Shown here piece by piece: positions 39,901 to 45,900 of a DNA stretch of 64,000 nt. This DNA is from Mesorhabditis belari. Lineage: Eukaryota; Nematoda; Chromadorea; Rhabditida; Rhabditidae. How positions within the stretch are numbered: position 1 is the stretch's first letter; every line of letters begins with the position of its first letter. Under the pieces are notes generated by a model. It saw only the letters and a program-made list of their open reading frames with translations. It was not told the DNA's origin and did no database searches. A program made the position numbers and the translations under genes. The stretch lies in NCBI GenBank assembly GCA_958450365.1, contig CAUEEP010000750.1, positions 892,501-956,500 of the forward strand, written 5' to 3'.

Positions 39901-42900
39901 CGGAAAACGGAAAAGAGCAATAGTATTAAATTCTCAGCTTCTTTATTCCGTATATGCTGAGCTGAATAAATCTTCATCTCGAGCTCTCGAAGCATCAACT
40001 AATAAAAGGCGACATTTGGGCTCTTACTCGCCCTCTTTGGGATGAATCATTTTGGGTTGGTTGGAGAATGAAGAAAAATCATCTATCATTTAGGATCTGT
40101 AAGTTAGCTCGGAGCCAGAACCAGACCAGGTCAGGCAGAGCTAAGCAAGATATCTAAAAGGAGACTGCTCAAGGCATTAAGACCTAAAAAGAGAAAAAAG
40201 ACAATCAGCTAGCGGACTCGAGCCAGGAACCACTCGCATTGCGCCCAAACTCGCTACCACTCGGCCATTGCTGCAACTGCGAGGGTCGAAGACAGGATTG
40301 TAACGTCGCGGTTTGATTTTTGACAAAACTTTGAGCGCTTATAACTTTTGACAGATTGCTCCATAGAAGAGATTCGGATTCGGAAATGGTGTGGCCAGCT
40401 GATCCAGTTGATTTGCCCAGCAGATCCAGTTAATTTGGTCAGCAGATCCAATTGATTTGGCAACAGATTCAGTTGATTTGGCCAACAGATTCAGTTGATT
40501 TGGCCAACAGATTCAGTTGATTTGGCCAGCAGATCCAGTTGATTTGACCAGCAGATCCAGTCAATTTCGCCAGCAGATCCAGTTGATTTGCCCAGCAGAT
40601 CCAGTTGATCAGATTAGATGAGTTGATCCAGTTGATCTTCCCTTGTCAGAGCCAAACCAGGCCAAGTTCAGGTCTAGTTTGACAGTTTACTTTAGGACAA
40701 GCTTGCAGTCAAGTCAATCTAGACAATGCTAGAAGCCTAGATCTAGATTTCCTCTCTTCCTCATTCACATTTTGAGTGATTTCAAAGTGAAGTTCTTTGG
40801 ATTATTAGCTGTATGTGAAGCTGAAGTAGTGTATCGAATTTTCTGACCCTTAAGCTTTACATAGGATTCATAGGATTACCAAAACCCTTTCCTACCTCTT
40901 TCTTTACCATTCTTCACCAATGTTTTGAGTGATTGCCCTGAAGTAATCCACCTCGATTCCTCATTTTCTTCTATTTCTTCTACTTCTTTTCCCCACTCTC
41001 ACCTCAATGTCATCTCTCGGAAAAAGCACCAATTCTCTTTGTGGATCGTTTTCCAAAAAAATACTCTTCTCGCGCACAAATTTCTCGTAATCAATCGGTG
41101 CAGAGATTGGTGGCTTTCGCTGAATTTGTGACATCATAGAATTCTTTTAAAATAAGTTCTTGAACTTCAAATGAATTTTAAAATAAAAGAAAAGCTTTGA
41201 GAACTTTGAAGACTTTGAAAAGAACTTTTTTTTATCATCTTTTCTTATTCTTTTCTTATTCTTTTTCTTATGATTAATTCTTTTGTATGCTTTTTTTGAG
41301 GAAATTTGATCTATTTACAGAAAAAAAATGATTAAACTAATAGAAAAATTATTATTATAAAGCTATTTTCAAGTTTTAATAGCTTTGATAGATTAAAGCT
41401 ATTTTTTTTGTTTAAAAGTTATACTTACAATTGGATTAGCAGTACTAATGACTTTTTGAACGGCTTCTCGAGCCTCTCTTGCAAGACCTGGACGTCCAAC
41501 GCCTGCAGTGAATCTGTAAAGTTTTTTTTTGAATCAATTACACTTTAAGCTTATAAAATCTCAATAACTTGTTGAGTATGTTGAATTAAAAGTATTCAAT
41601 CAGCAAGATTGACTGGCAAAGTCTTAAACGATTGAATAATCGTGTAAGATTTGAAGTCTTATCGGATCCAACACTCGGATAAGTCTCATCAGATCTTAAT
41701 CCAGCATACTAAAGAATTCAAAGTTATTTTAAAATTATCTAAATTATGTTCAAAATATATTCAAGCAGATTGTATTCTCTGACTTTTAAAGAATCAAAAC
41801 TTTGCTTTAAACAACGCAATCAATAAATGACAGGGTTTTGAAATTTTCCTTAAACTATTCAAGTTATTAAAGCATCTTACCGCATTTAAAAGTGAAATAA
41901 GTCAAATGTTTGAGATCTTTTTGATGTTACCAATTGAATTCCCCCAATTTCCCAAACGAACTCTTTGTCTCTTTGACGCCAAAAGCGGAAATTGAACGAG
42001 TGAGCGGAATTCTTTCTTTTCGCCGGTGAAGCAATGCTCGATTTCACAGAAATCGAATCAGAACTGCATTCCGGTGGAAGCAATGAATTGGTTTGTAGAG
42101 AATTCGTGGACAAGAAGTCCAAAGATCGAGTGTCTTTCAAGAGGTACATGAGGAATTGATGAATTGGTCAAAGCTAAGGCTCAGCTTTGAGTTGAAAAAG
42201 ATCACGAAGTAGTAGTAGAAGTTGCTGATTGATTGCCTCAGAATTCTTTTACGAAAGAGAATAGACTTCAAGTAGAAAACGCGACTTTTTGTTTGAAACG
42301 AATAAAATTCGTCAAAATATAGTCAATATGATTTATCAAATAGTTAAATCTGAATCGTTTCTGAATAAGAATCAATTTTTAAAGCGATCAAAATCGAATC
42401 TTCATAATGAGTCGATTTCTTTGAAGTGTTTGAGTCTTAATTCATTCGATAATCCAATAAGAATTCTCAATCAGAATTCAGAAGAGTCAATCTTCATCAA
42501 AACAAGATTAATAATTCGCTAAATCAATAATTAAGTGCACAAGTCCAGCATCGATTTGTTAGATGATTAGAAAATGATTTCAAATAGTCAATATCGCTTT
42601 TTCCAGTAGTTCAATCAAAATTCAATCGTGAAAACAAGATTAACAGATTGATGAACAAATTAAAACTGTCATCAGCTTCCATTAAACAGCTTCTATCAAA
42701 CAAACAGCTCAAAAATAGTGAATAATTGAAAGAATATCGATCAATTCAATCGTTTTCCATTCATTAATCAAATCAAATTCTCAAAGAAAACTTGTGTTGA
42801 CCTTCCTTTTGCAAAATTAATTACGAAACGAAAATCCTCTCAATGTTTTTTTTGAGGCACAATTCCCAAAAAAGCCATCGGTGTGAATGGGTGAAAAAAG

Positions 42901-45900
42901 GATTTCAAAAGCGTCGAGGAGACGAAGAGAGGGGTAAATGCATAGACGAATCATGGCCTTTTCTCTCTCCAGCTTTCCATCTTTTCCCTCTCCTTCTCTC
43001 ATCGTTTTTCTGATTTTTCTGACCATTTTGTTTGTCGCTTTTCTTCTGAGGAATGAAAAGAGGCGGATTCAGAAATTGAGACCTTTCTCTTGGCTTTCTT
43101 TTCTTTTGCTTTTGCAAGTGAGCACTTGAGATTATGAGACATGATTAAGGGGAAAGGTGAGGGAAATGATGTTAAAAGTCTAATAGAGGCTAACAGTAAG
43201 TAAGTCTAATAGTAAGTGAGGCTAGCAGTAAGTGAGTCTAATAGTAAGTAAATATTAAAAAACTAAAAAACTATTAGTAACTAAAGGGTAAAAGTTGGTT
43301 CAGTTACAGCTTTGGATTTTCGAAACACGAAAGCGAAATAAAATAGATGGGCGACAGTTTCACGTTGGTTAGTTGATAGCTCATGTCATTTATGTTTATG
43401 AGTGTACACAAGAGTTTATGAGACGTGATTAAGGAAAGGACAAGCTTTGAATTCTCAGAAAAGATTTGTGGGTCAGGTTTTTAGAATTTTGAGTTTTTGA
43501 TTCTTGCTAATGATAATTGGACTTTCAAAACAACGGCAAAATGGATTGTTTGTCTTTTTTCGATCGTATTTTTGTAAGGGAATGTCAACAGGGTGTGGTG
43601 GTCAAATGAGCTCAAATGACAAATGGTATAGTACTGGACAATGAAATATCATATTTGAAAAATGATCGCCACTTTCGCGCGTCTGTAACTCCCTTGTCTT
43701 TGAGTTTAAACTATTAGTGTTATACATTTTCTGAAAGCTCTGTTCAAGGGCTACACAATGGTAATATTAATATTTAGAAACACAGTAAAGACAAGGGAGT
43801 TACAGACGCGCGAAAGTGACGATCTTTTTTCAAATATGATATTTCATTGTCCAGTAGTGTAGCTATATACTAACCGACGTAGAATTTTGCGCTGATTCCG
43901 AATCTACTTTCAGTTTTTACAAAGCAGCACTCTGTCAAAAGTTATAAACACTCAAAGTTTTGTATCGCAGAAAACAGACCCTGAGTCTATACGTTGACTT
44001 ACCAGAGGAAAAAGCTGTCGTGGTGGCCGAGTGGCAGTAGGATTGGATACGAAGCAAAGATGCCTAGGGTTCGAGTCCGACGTTTGACTCTTGTTTTTGT
44101 TTCTATTATTAGGGTGGTAAGGATGAAGTCAACGTTTGATGTCTAAGAAGTCAAAAAGGCAAAGTCAAAGTCATAGTCAAAGTCAAAAAGTCAAAGGAAA
44201 AAACAAGAGTCAAACGCCGGACTCGAACCCTAGGGTCCTTGCTTCGTATCCAAGCCACTTGGCCACCAAGATATCTTTTTCCTCTGGTAAGTCAACTTAT
44301 AAACTCAGGGTCTGTTTTCAGCGATACAAAACTTTGAGTGCTTATAACTTTTGACAGAGTGCTGCGTTGTAAAAACGAAAAGTAGATTCGGAATCAGCGC
44401 AAAATTCTGCGTCGAATTATTTATGGCTTATCACATTTGGATAAATATTACTGTTGCTTTTCCCTTGTAAGGTTTACTTTTTTGGAATTGAGCTTTCCAA
44501 ATCTGTGCTGTCTGTTAAATCAAATTGTCAAGTTCAAGTTTGACTATTGGAATCTTGTCAGCCTTGTCGTATCTCTAGTATCTCAATTTTCAGCGCAAAA
44601 TTCTACGTCGGTTAGTATATAGCTATCATTTGTTATTTCATGTCATTTGGCCACCACACCTTGTTGACATTCCCTTGTTATCGTTGTTTGATCCCTTGTT
44701 TTGATCGTTTTCCTATTGTTCACTATTGCCAATAGCGTTTCCCCTGCTCTTAATTGTTTTTTAACGCAATAACTCGTAATTCTCTTGTTTTCCCAAAAAT
44801 ACAGCTAGATTACAGTAGTTTTTATTAGTGTTTTTTAAAAATACTCTAATCAAGCAATGCTACTTATCCCCAATCGTATTTTTAAGTCATCAAAAAAGCT
44901 TTTTAAAAAAAGCCACATTTTTAAATCTCTCAAAACAATCAATAACTTGAATCAACCAATCAATTATTTGCACATTTTGTGGAAGTTTAAGAATTAGAAA
45001 TGTTTGTTTAATTGAAAGAAACACAGCGCACATTTCTCCCGGAAACCACCAGCCGGTGTTTATTTATCCATCAAAAAAACTATTGATTCAAGAAAAGTGA
45101 AAATATTGGGTTGTCCAGTTATGAATGCGCGTTTTTTACTATTTTGTAAATTCCTCAAGATACCGAAATCAAGAAAAAGATATATATGAGTATTATTCGA
45201 AAGCTGAAGATCTCCTCTACATTTTGATATAAAAAGTTTTTGAATTTGTTCAGCTTTTGGGAAAATTGACTGCACAGAAGAGAAGGTGGTCAAAAAAATG
45301 GAAGGGTGCCTTTGGATCAAGTTTTGGCTCGGCTCAAATTGAGTTAACCGTTTGATGTTTGGCCAATAGATACATCAACATAAGTTTTTTAAAATATAAC
45401 AGTTTCAGAGAATCTTTACTTTTCTTTTCTTTTCTGGGCGGTTATTTTACACCATAAAACTTGAGGAATAGCTAAGCTGGAATGGGGTTTTTTTTTTGAA
45501 AACGACCTCTCCCTTTGTGCAGTGAATTTCCCAAAAAGTTAAATGAATTCAAAAAGTTTTTTATTCCAAAATGTAGAGGAGATCTTCAGCTTTCGAATGA
45601 TATATAACACTCGTATACATCTGTTCGATATCTTGAGAAATTTACAAAATAGTAAAAACGCGCATTCATAACTGGACAACCCAATAGTAACCCACCAAGA
45701 ATTTCAAAATAAATATACGAAATGCTAATTCGAATTGAAAGTTGAAAAAGCCCTCGATGTCGATTTTCAAATGATTTCTCCAGCTAGTCCAAGGCAGGCA
45801 GGTTCAGGCCTGGCTCTGGCTTTGCCTGGTTTGTTCTGATTTAACTTTACGGTTCCAATACGGTTCCAATACCGTTCCAATACGGTTCTTATTTTGATCT

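Noticed and set aside
41886..42149. 87-codon minus-strand frame starting MYLLKDTRS as the DOCK first exon
   Set aside because: Its only good donor (41880) is out of frame, and the distal leader at 47308-47740 gives a better, homologous junction (RKFT).
42817..43129. Overlapping frames on both strands near 43 kb
   Set aside because: Low-complexity pyrimidine/purine sequence with no motif and no splice context.
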